The notes beneath the pieces are model-generated. The model saw nothing but the letters and a program-made list of their open reading frames with translations, was not told the DNA's origin and searched no databases. Shown here one piece after another: positions 42,935 to 51,865 of a stretch of 64,000 nucleotides of DNA. The stretch comes from Microbacterium sp. CBA3102 (GTDB lineage Bacteria > Actinomycetota > Actinomycetes > Actinomycetales > Microbacteriaceae): NCBI RefSeq assembly GCF_007954505.1, contig NZ_CP042412.1, positions 2,294,001-2,358,000 of the forward strand, read 5' to 3'. Made by a program: the position numbers and the translations under genes. Each line of letters begins with the position of its first letter. Position 1 is the first letter of the stretch.

Positions 42935-44137
42935 TCAGGCGGTGAAATCGGCCAGGCGGGACGCCGCCTCCTCCAGGACATCCACTCGCTTGCACGCGGC
43001 GAAGCGCACCAGTCCCGCGTACTCCTGTCGATGCGGTTCCGACACGAACGCGGTCAACGGGATGGCGACGACCCCGACACGTTCCGGCAGTGCTCGGCAG
43101 AACGCCGCGGCGTCCCTGCCGCCCAGCGCGGTCGCATCGGCCACCGTGAAGTAACCGCCCTGTGGGGTGTGCACCGTGAACCCGGCCGCGCGCAGTCCGT
43201 CGCCGAGGATCCCGTGCTTGTGGGCGAGCGCGGATGAGGCATCGGCGAAGGTGGAGTCGGAGAGTCGGAGCCCCGTGGCGACGGCGGGCTGGAAGGGGGA
43301 TCCGTTCACGTACGTGAGGTACTGCTTCACCGTGAGCACCGCCGTGATGAGAGCGGCGGGTCCGTGCACCCAGCCGATCTTCCATCCGGTGACCGAGAAG
43401 GTCTTGCCGGCGGAAGAGATCGTCAGGGTGCGCTCGGCGGCGCCGGGCAGCGTCGCGATCGGCGTGTGGGGTGCCTCGAAGGAGAGGTGCTCGTACACCT
43501 CGTCAGTCACGATGACGGCGTCGTGCCGCGCAGCGAGCCGCACCACCGCGGTGAGGACGTCGTGTCCGAAGACCGCACCCGTCGGATTGTGCGGGTCGTT
43601 GACGAGGATGATCCGCGTGCGATCGTTCACGGTGGCCGCGAGCTGGTCCAGATCGGGCTGGAAGTCGGGCGCGCGGAGCGGAACCGTGCGAAGGCGCGCT
43701 CCCGCCAGAGCGACCGCTGCGGCGTAGGAGTCGTAGTACGGCTCGAAGACGACCACCTCGTCGTCGGGACCGTCGATCAGTGCGAGCAGCGTGGCCGTGA
43801 GCGCCTCGGTCGCCCCTGCCGTCACGATCACCTCGGTACCGGGGTCGACATCGAGCCCGTAGAACCGGCGTTGATGCTCGCTGATCGCCTGGAGCAGGTC
43901 GGGTGCGCCGCGACCCGGCGGGTACTGGTTCGCCCCGTGGGCGATCGCGGCCCGAGCGGCTTCGAGCACCTCCGGAGGGCCGTCCTCGTCGGGGAATCCC
44001 TGTCCGAGATTGATCGCCCCGGTTCGGGCCGCGGCAGCGGACATCTCTGCGAAGATGGTGGGCGCGACGGTTCCGTCTGCGGCGAGCAGACCGGCGCCCG
44101 CCGCCGTGCGACGCCATGCGCCGGGGATGACACTCAT
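42935..44137 (-). CDS. PLP-dependent class I/II aminotransferase
   Basis: A 400-residue fold-type I enzyme. NLGQGFPDEDGP near residue 40, NDPHNPTGAVF, TDEVYEHL and the PLP lysine in SSAGKTFSVTGWKIGW are present. The N-terminal LGQGFP places it in the kynurenine/methionine aminotransferase (YbdL-like) group, also often called succinyl-DAP aminotransferase. With a dedicated dapC at 378, a methionine-salvage or keto-acid role with the neighbouring omega-amidase-like hydrolase is attractive but inferred. ATG 44137 is 7 bases after TAGCCT. Confidence 0.85.
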   Translation of the reverse strand: MSVIPGAWRRTAAGAGLLAADGTVAPTIFAEMSAAAARTGAINLGQGFPDEDGPPEVLEAARAAIAHGANQYPPGRGAPDLLQAISEHQRRFYGLDVDPGTEVIVTAGATEALTATLLALIDGPDDEVVVFEPYYDSYAAAVALAGARLRTVPLRAPDFQPDLDQLAATVNDRTRIILVNDPHNPTGAVFGHDVLTAVVRLAARHDAVIVTDEVYEHLSFEAPHTPIATLPGAAERTLTISSAGKTFSVTGWKIGWVHGPAALITAVLTVKQYLTYVNGSPFQPAVATGLRLSDSTFADASSALAHKHGILGDGLRAAGFTVHTPQGGYFTVADATALGGRDAAAFCRALPERVGVVAIPLTAFVSEPHRQEYAGLVRFAACKRVDVLEEAASRLADFTA

Positions 44138-44144
44138 GAAGAAC

Positions 44145-44150
44145 AGGCTA
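44145..44150 (-). promoter_or_regulatory. -10 element for the aminotransferase
   Basis: TAGCCT on the minus strand, 7 bases before the ATG; divergent from the htrA-like gene. Confidence 0.45.
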
Positions 44151-44235
44151 AGGCCATAGCTGAAACTCATCTTCGACATAAGGAACGCACAGACACAGGC
44201 GTCATTCTGAAGTGGTCGTTGAAGGAGCACACACC

Positions 44236-45813
44236 ATGAACGAAGACAACACACAGGACCACTCGGTACCCGCGTCGAACGACGCCGTGCCGTCCACCGA
44301 GGCAGCAGAGGTCGCCGCTCAGCCGGCGACGGAGGCCGCCGCTGACACCACCGCGCCGTCCGCCGTTTCGCCGGGTCCCTCCGCGCCGGCTCCCGTCGCC
44401 CCCGTCCAGGGACACGTCGTACCGCCGACCTTCACCTCGCAGGTGCCGGCGGTGCCCGTGGTCGAGCCCGTGCCGCATGTCTTCGCCGCCCCCGCGAACT
44501 CCGCGACGGCAACGGCCCCGGGTGCCGCGTTCGGCATCCCCACCGCCGCGTCCTACACGCAGCCCACGCAGCCCCTCGGTGCGGACACGCTTCCCGGCGA
44601 GGCGAAGGCCAAAGACCAGAAGTCCCGAGGCGGCGCGAAGATCGCGGCATTCATCGTCGCGGCCGCGCTCGTCGGCGGTGTCGCCGGGTTCGGTGGCGGC
44701 GCCTTGCTGAACGGTCTTCAGAACCCGCCGTCCTCCGGCACGGCCTCGGGGCCGCAGACCGTCACGGTCAACAACCCCGGGTCGGTCAACGAGACCACCG
44801 CCGTCGCGACGTCGGCCCTCCCCTCCGTGGTCACCATCGAGGTCGCGGGCTCCCAGGAGGCCGGAAGCGGCTCCGGTGTCATCATCAGCGATGACGGCTA
44901 CGTGCTCACGAACACCCACGTGGTGACGCTGGGCGGAGCCGTCGCCGATCCCGCGATCCGGGTGACCGCCTCGGATGGGAAGCTCTACGAAGCCACGGTC
45001 GTGGGCACCGACCCGATCTACGACCTCGCCGTGATCAAGCTGAAGGACGCCAAGGGGCTCACGCCCATGAAGTTCGCCGATTCGTCGAAGCTCAACGTCG
45101 GCGACACCACGGTCGCGCTCGGCGCCCCGCTCGGCCTGGCGAACTCGGTCACCACCGGCATCGTCAGCGCACTGAACCGGAGTATCCAGATCGCGTCGTC
45201 GGCACTGCCGGACTCCTCCTCCGAGGATGCTCCTGAGCAGCAGTCGCCCGATCAGGGCCAGGGGCCCTTCCAGTTCGACATCCCCGGAAACTCTGGTCAG
45301 CAGACGTCCGACTCCATCTCGATCGCCGTGATCCAGACCGACGCCGCCATCAACCACGGCAACTCCGGGGGTGCGCTCGTCAACAGCAAGGGCGAGTTGA
45401 TCGGCATCAACGTGGCGATCGCGAGCTCGGGCAACTCCGAGGACTCCGGTTCCATCGGCATCGGCTTCGCCATCCCGTCGAACATCGCCAAGCGGGTCTC
45501 CGACGAGATCATCGCCGATGGCGCAGCGACGCACGGCCTCCTCGGCGCCTCCGTCCAGGACGCCTCGAACGTCGAGGGTGCGACCGTCGCCGGCGCGTAC
45601 ATCGCCGAGGCGAGCGACGGCGGCGCTGCGGCGGCAGCCGGCATCGAGAAGGGTGACATCGTCACCTCGTTCAACGGGGTTCCGATCACCAGCGCGACCG
45701 ACCTCACGGCGCAGGTCCGCGCGGCGGCGGCCGGCAGCGATGCCCAGGTCACCTACGTCCGTGGCGGCAAGTCCTACGACATCGAGGTGACGCTCGGCGA
45801 ACTCGCCGGCTGA
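44236..45813 (+). CDS. HtrA/DegP-like trypsin-type protease with PDZ domain
   Basis: A 525-residue protein with a long Ala/Pro/Thr-rich cytoplasmic N-terminus (about 1-135), one membrane helix (about 136-156), a protease domain and a C-terminal PDZ domain (about 435-520). The catalytic triad is H228 (TNTHVV), D263 (YDLAVIKL) and S377 (GNSGGAL). It should act outside the membrane in envelope quality control. ATG 44236 has a GAAGGAG ribosome-binding site. An inserted Ser/Glu-rich loop (about 325-345) lies before the active serine. Its terminator overlaps the start of the next gene. Confidence 0.9.
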   Translation: MNEDNTQDHSVPASNDAVPSTEAAEVAAQPATEAAADTTAPSAVSPGPSAPAPVAPVQGHVVPPTFTSQVPAVPVVEPVPHVFAAPANSATATAPGAAFGIPTAASYTQPTQPLGADTLPGEAKAKDQKSRGGAKIAAFIVAAALVGGVAGFGGGALLNGLQNPPSSGTASGPQTVTVNNPGSVNETTAVATSALPSVVTIEVAGSQEAGSGSGVIISDDGYVLTNTHVVTLGGAVADPAIRVTASDGKLYEATVVGTDPIYDLAVIKLKDAKGLTPMKFADSSKLNVGDTTVALGAPLGLANSVTTGIVSALNRSIQIASSALPDSSSEDAPEQQSPDQGQGPFQFDIPGNSGQQTSDSISIAVIQTDAAINHGNSGGALVNSKGELIGINVAIASSGNSEDSGSIGIGFAIPSNIAKRVSDEIIADGAATHGLLGASVQDASNVEGATVAGAYIAEASDGGAAAAAGIEKGDIVTSFNGVPITSATDLTAQVRAAAAGSDAQVTYVRGGKSYDIEVTLGELAG

Positions 45814-45827
45814 GTCCCCGGTCTCAC

Positions 45828-45876
45828 AGAGAAGGACGCCGCCCCGCGATAGGCTCGCGAGGTGGCGTCCTTCTCT
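45828..45876 (+). promoter_or_regulatory. palindrome spanning the tagF-like promoter and start codon
   Basis: Perfect 13-bp arms (45828-45840, 45864-45876) enclose a second stem CGCGA/TCGCG (45845-45849, 45855-45859), the TAGGCT -10 box and the GTG start. The right arm is the first codons of the gene. It could act as terminator of the htrA-like gene, operator, or both. Confidence 0.5.
45850..45855 (+). promoter_or_regulatory. -10 element for the first tagF-like gene
   Basis: TAGGCT lies 6 bases before GTG 45862. Confidence 0.5.
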
Positions 45877-47115
45877 TTCGGCTCCGGCAACGCGGCCAAG
45901 CTGCTCCGGATCCCGTTGTACGCCGTCGGGCGCCTCGGCACCTTCCTCGTCCCGCGAGGGCGACGCTGGGTGTTCGGCTGCGGCGCAGGCATCGGCGACG
46001 GAGCCCTCGCCCTGTATCACTACGCTTCTTCGCTCGGCCACGAGACCGTGTGGCTCACCGGGTCCGCGCGCGAGGAGCGGGAGGCGACCGCTCTCGGCAT
46101 CCGCTTCGTCCGGAAGAACGGTCTGCGCGGCTGGTGGGCGACAGCCGGAGCGGGTGTCCTCGTCGTGACGCACGGCCTCGGCGACGTCAACCGCTACGCC
46201 GTCGGCGGCGCTTTCGTCGTCCAGCTCTGGCACGGGATCCCGCTGAAGAGGATCGGATTGGATTCGCCGGCCACGACGCAGGTGCCGAAGGTTCCCGGGG
46301 CACCGCTTCTACGCCGGGTGATCGCCCTCCTGTACCGTGCGACCGCCCAGCGGATCCGCGTGCTGCCGGCGGCTTCGACCCGTGCCAGGGGGCGACTGGA
46401 ATCGGCATTCGGTCTCGGGGACGATCGGGTGGTCGTGACCGGTGAGCCGCGCGTCGATGTGCTCTCCGCCGGCTCGGGTGAGGAACGTCGGAACGCGGCC
46501 TCCGCGCTTCTCCACCGCGTCCTCGGGGAGATCCCGGAGGGGGCGCGGACGATCCTCTATGCGCCGACCTGGCGTGACGGAGCGCCCGATCCGGCGGTGC
46601 CGTCCGCCGCGGAGTGGGTCTCGATCCTCCGCCTCCTCGAAGAGCAGAACGCGGTGCTGCTCGTGAGGTCGCACCCTCTGGGAGCGGGGGGCTATGCGCC
46701 GCCGCTGCCGAGCCGGAGGGTCCGCGCGCTCGGCGCGTCCGTCCTGGCCGATGCGACGCCTGCGCTCGCCGCCGTGGATGTGCTGGTCACCGACTACTCC
46801 TCGCTCGCTTACGACGTCGGACTGCTGAGGATGCCGGTGCTCTTCCTGGCCCCGGACGCGGCGGAGTATGCGCGCACTCGAGGCTTCTACGGTCGGTTCG
46901 AGGAGGTCGCCGGCTCCGCGACGGCCGCGGACTGGCCGTCGCTTCTCACGCAGCTCGAGCACCTCCTGTCCGATGCCGACTCGTACGACGCGGCGTCGGC
47001 ACGTTCCGCTACGCTCAGCGCGACGATGCATGCGCATCGGGACGGTCGCAACACGGAGCGCGTGTACCGCGTGATCCGCGCACGGGGGATCCCCGCGCCG
47101 AAGGGAGCAGTATGA
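45862..47115 (+). CDS. CDP-glycerol glycerophosphotransferase (TagB/TagF-like)
   Basis: A 417-residue peripheral membrane enzyme likely to add glycerol-phosphate or similar units to a wall polymer. The family hallmarks are present: LWHGIPLKRIG (catalytic His region), ILYAPTWRD, and TDYSSLAYDVGLL near the C-terminus, with CDP-glycerol contacts expected in RSHPL. It overlaps the next gene by 4 bp (ATGA), so the two similar proteins are translated together. Whether the polymer is poly(glycerol phosphate) or another polyol-phosphate glycan is unknown. Confidence 0.85.
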   Translation: MASFSFGSGNAAKLLRIPLYAVGRLGTFLVPRGRRWVFGCGAGIGDGALALYHYASSLGHETVWLTGSAREEREATALGIRFVRKNGLRGWWATAGAGVLVVTHGLGDVNRYAVGGAFVVQLWHGIPLKRIGLDSPATTQVPKVPGAPLLRRVIALLYRATAQRIRVLPAASTRARGRLESAFGLGDDRVVVTGEPRVDVLSAGSGEERRNAASALLHRVLGEIPEGARTILYAPTWRDGAPDPAVPSAAEWVSILRLLEEQNAVLLVRSHPLGAGGYAPPLPSRRVRALGASVLADATPALAAVDVLVTDYSSLAYDVGLLRMPVLFLAPDAAEYARTRGFYGRFEEVAGSATAADWPSLLTQLEHLLSDADSYDAASARSATLSATMHAHRDGRNTERVYRVIRARGIPAPKGAV

Positions 47116-48547
47116 CAACGGCCCGCATCGATGACGTGGCAGAGACGCTGGTCATCGCAGGGACCGGTCAGCGTCCGGCCACGGCGGCGCTCGTCGGACC
47201 GCGGGCGCGGGTGGAGGCTCGCGTCAGCGGAGGAGGCAAGACCTGGAAGGCCACGTTCGCCTTGGAGGCCTCGCGGTGGGGCGGGCCTTCGCTTCCGCTT
47301 CCCTCCGGCGCGTATCAACTGCAGATCGCGGACGCCGACCTCGACGCTCTGCACATCGATCCCGTCGTCCTCCGCGGTGTACGCGTCGCCGTCACCGGGA
47401 GCGCTGTCCGCATCGCACCGCCGATCGACCCCGTGTACGAGACCGCCGAGGGACGATCGACCCTCGAGGAGCGGTACGTCGCGCAGTCCGGCGGCACCGA
47501 GAACGCGGTCTTCTTCGAGAGCTTCTACGGCCGCAGCGTGGGCTGCAATCCGCGGGCGATCGACCGGGAGCTCGCAGCGAGGGCGCCCGGTGTGCGGCGC
47601 TACTGGAGCGTCGTCGACCTCTCCGTCGAGGTGCCGGACGGGGCGATCGCGGTCGTCGAAGGAAGCCCGCAGTGGTGGCACGCGCGGGGCGCTGCCCGGC
47701 TCCTCGTCGTGAACGACTGGCTGCGCCGTCGTTTCGCCCGCAAACCCGGACAGAAGGTCGTGCAGACCTGGCACGGGACGCCGTTGAAGCGCCTCGCGCT
47801 GCACCGTCCCGGTTTCGATCCGCGTCGGATGGCCGCCGTCGTGAAGGAATCGCGTCGATGGGACGTGCTGCTGGCTCAGAACACGTACTCCGAGCGCATA
47901 CTCCGCAAGGCATATGCGTTCTTCGGACGACCGATCTGGGTGGAGGGGTACCCCCGGAACGACGCGCTGATCACGGGGGACCCGCCGCGATCCGCAAGGA
48001 TCTGGGCATCGAGACCGAGGAGCGGGTGCTTCTCTATGCCCCGACCTGGCGTGACGATCGCGCGGAGATGGTCGACTTCGTGGATGCGGAGCGTCTCGCC
48101 CGGGAGGCGAATGCCGTGGTGCTCGTGCGTGGGCACTCGCGGACTCTGGAACAAGGACGAGACCGTGCCGGAGCGCGCGTGATCGACGTGACGGGCTACC
48201 CGGAGACCGCGCGTCTGCTGCTCGCTGCGGACGCGCTGATCACCGACTACTCCTCGGTGATGTTCGACTTCAGCGTCACGGGCAAGCCGATGTACTTCCT
48301 GGTACCGGATCTCGACCACTATCGCGGTCAGTTGCGAGGTTTCTACTTCGACCTCGCGGAGCGGGCCCCGGGTCCGCTGGTGCGTACGCAGGAGGAGCTG
48401 GCCGCGGCGCTCGAAGACCCGGAACACGAAGCCGCGTTCGCCGAGCGCTATACGGCGTGGCGACGACAGTTCAACTCCCGCGACGACGGCCGTGCTGCCG
48501 AGCGGGTGGTCGATCGCATCCTCGACCTCGGTTTCGTCACACCCTGA
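47112..48547 (+). CDS. second CDP-glycerol glycerophosphotransferase-like protein, frameshifted in this sequence
   Basis: About 478 residues once the frame is restored. Residues 1-100 form an extra N-terminal beta-rich domain; then come TWHGTPLKRLAL, LYAPTWRDD and TDYSSVMFDF, the TagB/TagF motifs. The frame breaks at the C3 run 47981-47983: upstream ends NDALITGDP, and downstream resumes in another frame at AAIRKDLGIE. One extra C joins them seamlessly, which points to a sequence error. It follows the first tagF-like gene with a 4-bp overlap. Confidence 0.82.
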
Positions 48548-48565
48548 TCCGGCCGCTCACCCGTC

Positions 48566-49639
48566 TCAGGGGAGTGGCGTGTTCCGCGTGCCCAAGCGCG
48601 AAGCATCCACGGTGTCCCGAGCGCCTCGGAGCACGCCGCCGAGGAACCCGATGCCCCACGAGAGGTGCATCGTGGGCAGGACGAGCAGAGTCCACAGCCG
48701 TTGGCGCGCACCGCCGCCGCCGGGCGCGAGAGCGACGCCCATCACCAGCAACACGTACAGGGCGAGTGGCCCGTAGACGAGGATCGAGGCGACCCAGGAG
48801 ACCGCGCCGGTGATGACTCCTGCCAGCTGGAGCGCCCCCAGGACGAGGGCGAGCGCGGCCACGAGCACGAGCGCGGGGGGAGCGAAATAGCGGAGGCCGT
48901 TGCGTCGCCCGAAGCGTCGCACCAGCTCACCCCGCCAGGCGCCCGTCGCGCGGAACTGCCGCGCCAGCCGCGTCCAGCTCTCCCGGGGCCAGTAGGTGAC
49001 GGACAGGTCGGGATCGAACCAGACGCGGTGGCCGGCCTGTCGGATGCGGAGGTTGAGCTCCCAGTCCTCGCCGCGCCGGATCGTCTCGTCGAAGAGACCC
49101 ACCTCATCGAGAACCTCACGGCGCATGACGCCGAGGTAGGCCGACTCGGCCTCGCCCTCCTGCGAGCTTCCGTGGTAGGCGCCTCCGCCGAGTCCGACGG
49201 GGGAGTTGTAGAGGCGTGCGACGGATTTCTGGAACGGCGTACGCCCTTCGGCGTGCATGACACCGCCGACGTTGGCCGACGCCGTGCGTTCCAGCGTGGC
49301 CAGCGCTCGGGCGGCGTAGCCGGGGGAGAGTTCGGAGTGCGCGTCGACGCGGACGATCGTCGCGTAGCGGCTGGCGCGGATGGCGGCGTTCAGCCCCACG
49401 GGGATGTGCGCAGCCGGGTTGCCGACGAGCCGGATGCGCTCGTCCGTCTCTGCGAGCCGCTGGGCCAGCTCCGTCGTCCCATCGGTGGAGGGACCGAGAG
49501 CCAGCACGAGCTCCGTGGGCACATCGACGTCTTGAGCGAGCACGGACTCGACCGCGTGCTCCAGGTAGGCGTGTTCGTTGAGCACCGGCATCACGAAGGA
49601 CACCCCGGGCAGGGGAGCGGCTGACTCGTCGGCTGGCAC
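48566..49639 (-). CDS. family 2 glycosyltransferase with C-terminal membrane helices
   Basis: A 357-residue GT2 enzyme. SFVMPVLNEHAYLEHAVESVL is the nucleotide-binding start (only part quoted as needed), RVDAHSELS is the DxD-type metal motif, and EDWELNLRIRQAG carries the catalytic aspartate region. Two or three hydrophobic segments (about 255-345) anchor it to the membrane. The GT2 fold with this membrane tail is common in exopolysaccharide synthesis. It lies between tagF-like genes on the opposite strand. Donor and acceptor are unknown. Confidence 0.82.
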   Translation of the reverse strand: MPADESAAPLPGVSFVMPVLNEHAYLEHAVESVLAQDVDVPTELVLALGPSTDGTTELAQRLAETDERIRLVGNPAAHIPVGLNAAIRASRYATIVRVDAHSELSPGYAARALATLERTASANVGGVMHAEGRTPFQKSVARLYNSPVGLGGGAYHGSSQEGEAESAYLGVMRREVLDEVGLFDETIRRGEDWELNLRIRQAGHRVWFDPDLSVTYWPRESWTRLARQFRATGAWRGELVRRFGRRNGLRYFAPPALVLVAALALVLGALQLAGVITGAVSWVASILVYGPLALYVLLVMGVALAPGGGGARQRLWTLLVLPTMHLSWGIGFLGGVLRGARDTVDASRLGTRNTPLP

Positions 49640-49743
49640 ATGACGATCATGTCACGGCGGCTTCCGGCTTTGCCTGAGGGGAAGCCGTCATGCGCGTCGC
49701 ATCCCGGATCGTCCACAGGCCGGGGCACCCCGCGTGGACGAAC

Positions 49744-49749
49744 TACTCT
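49744..49749 (+). promoter_or_regulatory. -10 element for the third tagF-like gene
   Basis: TACTCT, then GGAGGG, then ATG 49756. Confidence 0.5.
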
Positions 49750-49755
49750 GGAGGG

Positions 49756-51039
49756 ATGGGTGCACTGTCTGACGCGAAGAAGGCGTACCGTCTGCTGAAG
49801 CGGGCGCTCGCATCCCGGACCGCCGTCCAGCGGGTGCGTCGTCGCCTCGCCGAAACCGAGCCGTATCCGACGGGGCACTTCAAAGTGGCGGTGTACTTCG
49901 CCGACGGTGCGGTCAACATGTACCAGATGCGGCAGTGGTATCGTCCGCTCGCGGAGCTCGCCCGCCGCTGGCCGGTCGTCGTGCTCTCGCGGCAGGCGAC
50001 GGGCACCGAGAAGCTCCTGGACGAGCCCTCGCCTCCGGTCGCGTTCGTGCCGAAGGTCCGCGATCTCGAGCGCTTCATCGCGACGCAGGACATCCGCATC
50101 GTGCTGTACGTCAACCAGAACACCCGCAACTTCCAGATGTTCCGTTACGGGCGGCGGTGGCACGTGTTCATCAACCACGGCGAGTCCGACAAGATGTACA
50201 TGACCACGAACCAGTACAAGGCGTACGACTATGCGTTCGTGGCCGGCCAGGCCGCGCGGGACCGCCTCTCGCGGACGCTCTGGGACTACGACGTAGATCG
50301 CCGCACGATCGAGATCGGGCGCCCTCAGGCCGATCACTACTCCGGCACGCTGCCCTTCGTCCCCGATGACCGCACGGTCGTGCTGTACGCCCCCACGTGG
50401 GAGGGCGACAGGCCCAGTGCGCACTACGGATCGATCGCATCGCACGGCGAAACCCTCGTGGCACGCCTGCTCGCCACCGGACAGCACCGGGTGATCTACC
50501 GTCCGCATCCGCGCAGTGGCGTCGTCGATGAGGCCTACGGTGCCGCGCATCGACGGATCATCGCGGCTATCGCTGCAGCGAACGCCGCGGACCCGCGCGC
50601 CCAGCACGTCTACGACGACGGCCCCGAGCTCGGCTGGCAGCTCACCGCCGCGGACGTCGCGATCGTCGACATCTCCGCCATGGTCTACGACCGGCTCGCG
50701 GCGGGGAAGCCGCTGATGATCACGCGCCCCACGGACGACCAGGCCTCTGTCGACACGCAGGGCTATCTGTCCGACTGCGAGTGGCTGACCGCCGAGTCGG
50801 CGGCAGACGTCGTCGCCGAGATCGAGCGCGTGCGGGTCGATGAGGCGGCGATCGCCCGACTGCGGATGTGGGTGCAGCACTACTTCGGTGACACCACACA
50901 GGGGGTGGCGACCGCGAAGTTCCATGCCGCCGTGGACGGGCTCATGCAGGAGTGGGAACGATGGCAGGCCCACGAGGTCGGGGCGGTCCGCGAAGACGAG
51001 GATGACGACGACGAAGAAGCCGACGAGGAGGACGCATGA
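49756..51039 (+). CDS. third CDP-glycerol glycerophosphotransferase-like protein
   Basis: A 427-residue protein. It shares the C-terminal half of the TagB/TagF fold: LYAPTWEGD, IYRPHPRSG and VDISAMVYDRLAAGKPLMI. The central segment reads FINHGESDKMYMTT in place of the WHGxPLK motif, so it is a divergent member. The last 15 residues are almost all Asp/Glu. ATG 49756 follows the local TACTCT-GGAGGG element. It overlaps birA by 4 bp. The acceptor polymer is unknown. Confidence 0.75.
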   Translation: MGALSDAKKAYRLLKRALASRTAVQRVRRRLAETEPYPTGHFKVAVYFADGAVNMYQMRQWYRPLAELARRWPVVVLSRQATGTEKLLDEPSPPVAFVPKVRDLERFIATQDIRIVLYVNQNTRNFQMFRYGRRWHVFINHGESDKMYMTTNQYKAYDYAFVAGQAARDRLSRTLWDYDVDRRTIEIGRPQADHYSGTLPFVPDDRTVVLYAPTWEGDRPSAHYGSIASHGETLVARLLATGQHRVIYRPHPRSGVVDEAYGAAHRRIIAAIAAANAADPRAQHVYDDGPELGWQLTAADVAIVDISAMVYDRLAAGKPLMITRPTDDQASVDTQGYLSDCEWLTAESAADVVAEIERVRVDEAAIARLRMWVQHYFGDTTQGVATAKFHAAVDGLMQEWERWQAHEVGAVREDEDDDDEEADEEDA

Positions 51040-51815
51040 GCATCGGCTTCCCGCGCTCCACCGCGATCGTGCCGCGCCTGGAACTGGTGGCGCGAACGGG
51101 GTCGACCAACGCGGACCTTCGCGGGCATGCGCACGACGCGGACGGCTGGCCGCACCTGTCGATCCTGGCGACCCACGACCAGACCGCGGGTCGGGGGCGG
51201 CTCGATCGGACCTGGGTGGCGCCGGATGGTTCAGCCCTTGCGGTTTCCGTGCTGTTGCGCGCTCTTCCGGCGGAACCGGCGTCGCGGGGCTGGATACCGC
51301 TGCTCGCGGGACTGGCGATGGCGGAGGCCGTGGCCGCGCAGCTCCCGGACGAGGCGGTCGCGGTGAAGTGGCCGAACGACGTGCTCGTCGACGGCCGCAA
51401 GATCTGCGGAATCCTCGCTGAGGCGGCGTCGGACGCCATCATCGTCGGCGCCGGAGTGAACACGGCGATGACGGTGGAGCAGCTTCCCGTCCCGACGGCG
51501 ACATCGTTCGCGGCGCAGGGCGTCGACGTCGACGAGGATCGGCTGCTCGCCACCTACGTGACGGCGCTCGACACCCGGCTCACGGACCTCGTCGCCGCCG
51601 CCGGAGACGCCGTCGCGAGCGGCGCCCACGGTGCCGTCACCGAACGATGCGCGACTGTCGGGCAGGCGATCCGGGTATCGATGCCGGGCGATCGCACACA
51701 GGAGGGCACGGCCATCGGCCTCGATGCGGAAGGGCGGCTGCTGGTCATCTCCGAGGGCGTGGAGCACGCGATATCCGCGGGTGACGTCGTGCACGTGCGT
51801 CCTGCGGGAAACTGA
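51036..51815 (+). CDS. birA: biotin-[acetyl-CoA carboxylase] ligase
   Basis: A 259-residue BirA/BPL enzyme that makes biotinyl-AMP and attaches biotin to carboxyl-carrier proteins. RTGSTNADLR is the substrate loop, QTAGRGRLDRTW the biotin/AMP-binding GRGR motif, and VKWPNDVLVDGRKICGIL the catalytic core. There is no N-terminal DNA-binding domain, so it is a monofunctional group I ligase with no repressor role. The C-terminal SH3-like domain is present. It is coupled to the tagF-like gene upstream, an odd but probably incidental pairing. Confidence 0.93.
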   Translation: MSIGFPRSTAIVPRLELVARTGSTNADLRGHAHDADGWPHLSILATHDQTAGRGRLDRTWVAPDGSALAVSVLLRALPAEPASRGWIPLLAGLAMAEAVAAQLPDEAVAVKWPNDVLVDGRKICGILAEAASDAIIVGAGVNTAMTVEQLPVPTATSFAAQGVDVDEDRLLATYVTALDTRLTDLVAAAGDAVASGAHGAVTERCATVGQAIRVSMPGDRTQEGTAIGLDAEGRLLVISEGVEHAISAGDVVHVRPAGN

Positions 51816-51853
51816 CACGCCGAGACACACACGGGCTTGTCGGGGATCACAGG

Positions 51854-51859
51854 CACAAT
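51854..51859 (+). promoter_or_regulatory. -10 candidate for the PH-domain protein
   Basis: CACAAT (off-consensus first base) lies 6 bases before GTG 51866. Confidence 0.3.
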
Positions 51860-51865
51860 GGTGGG

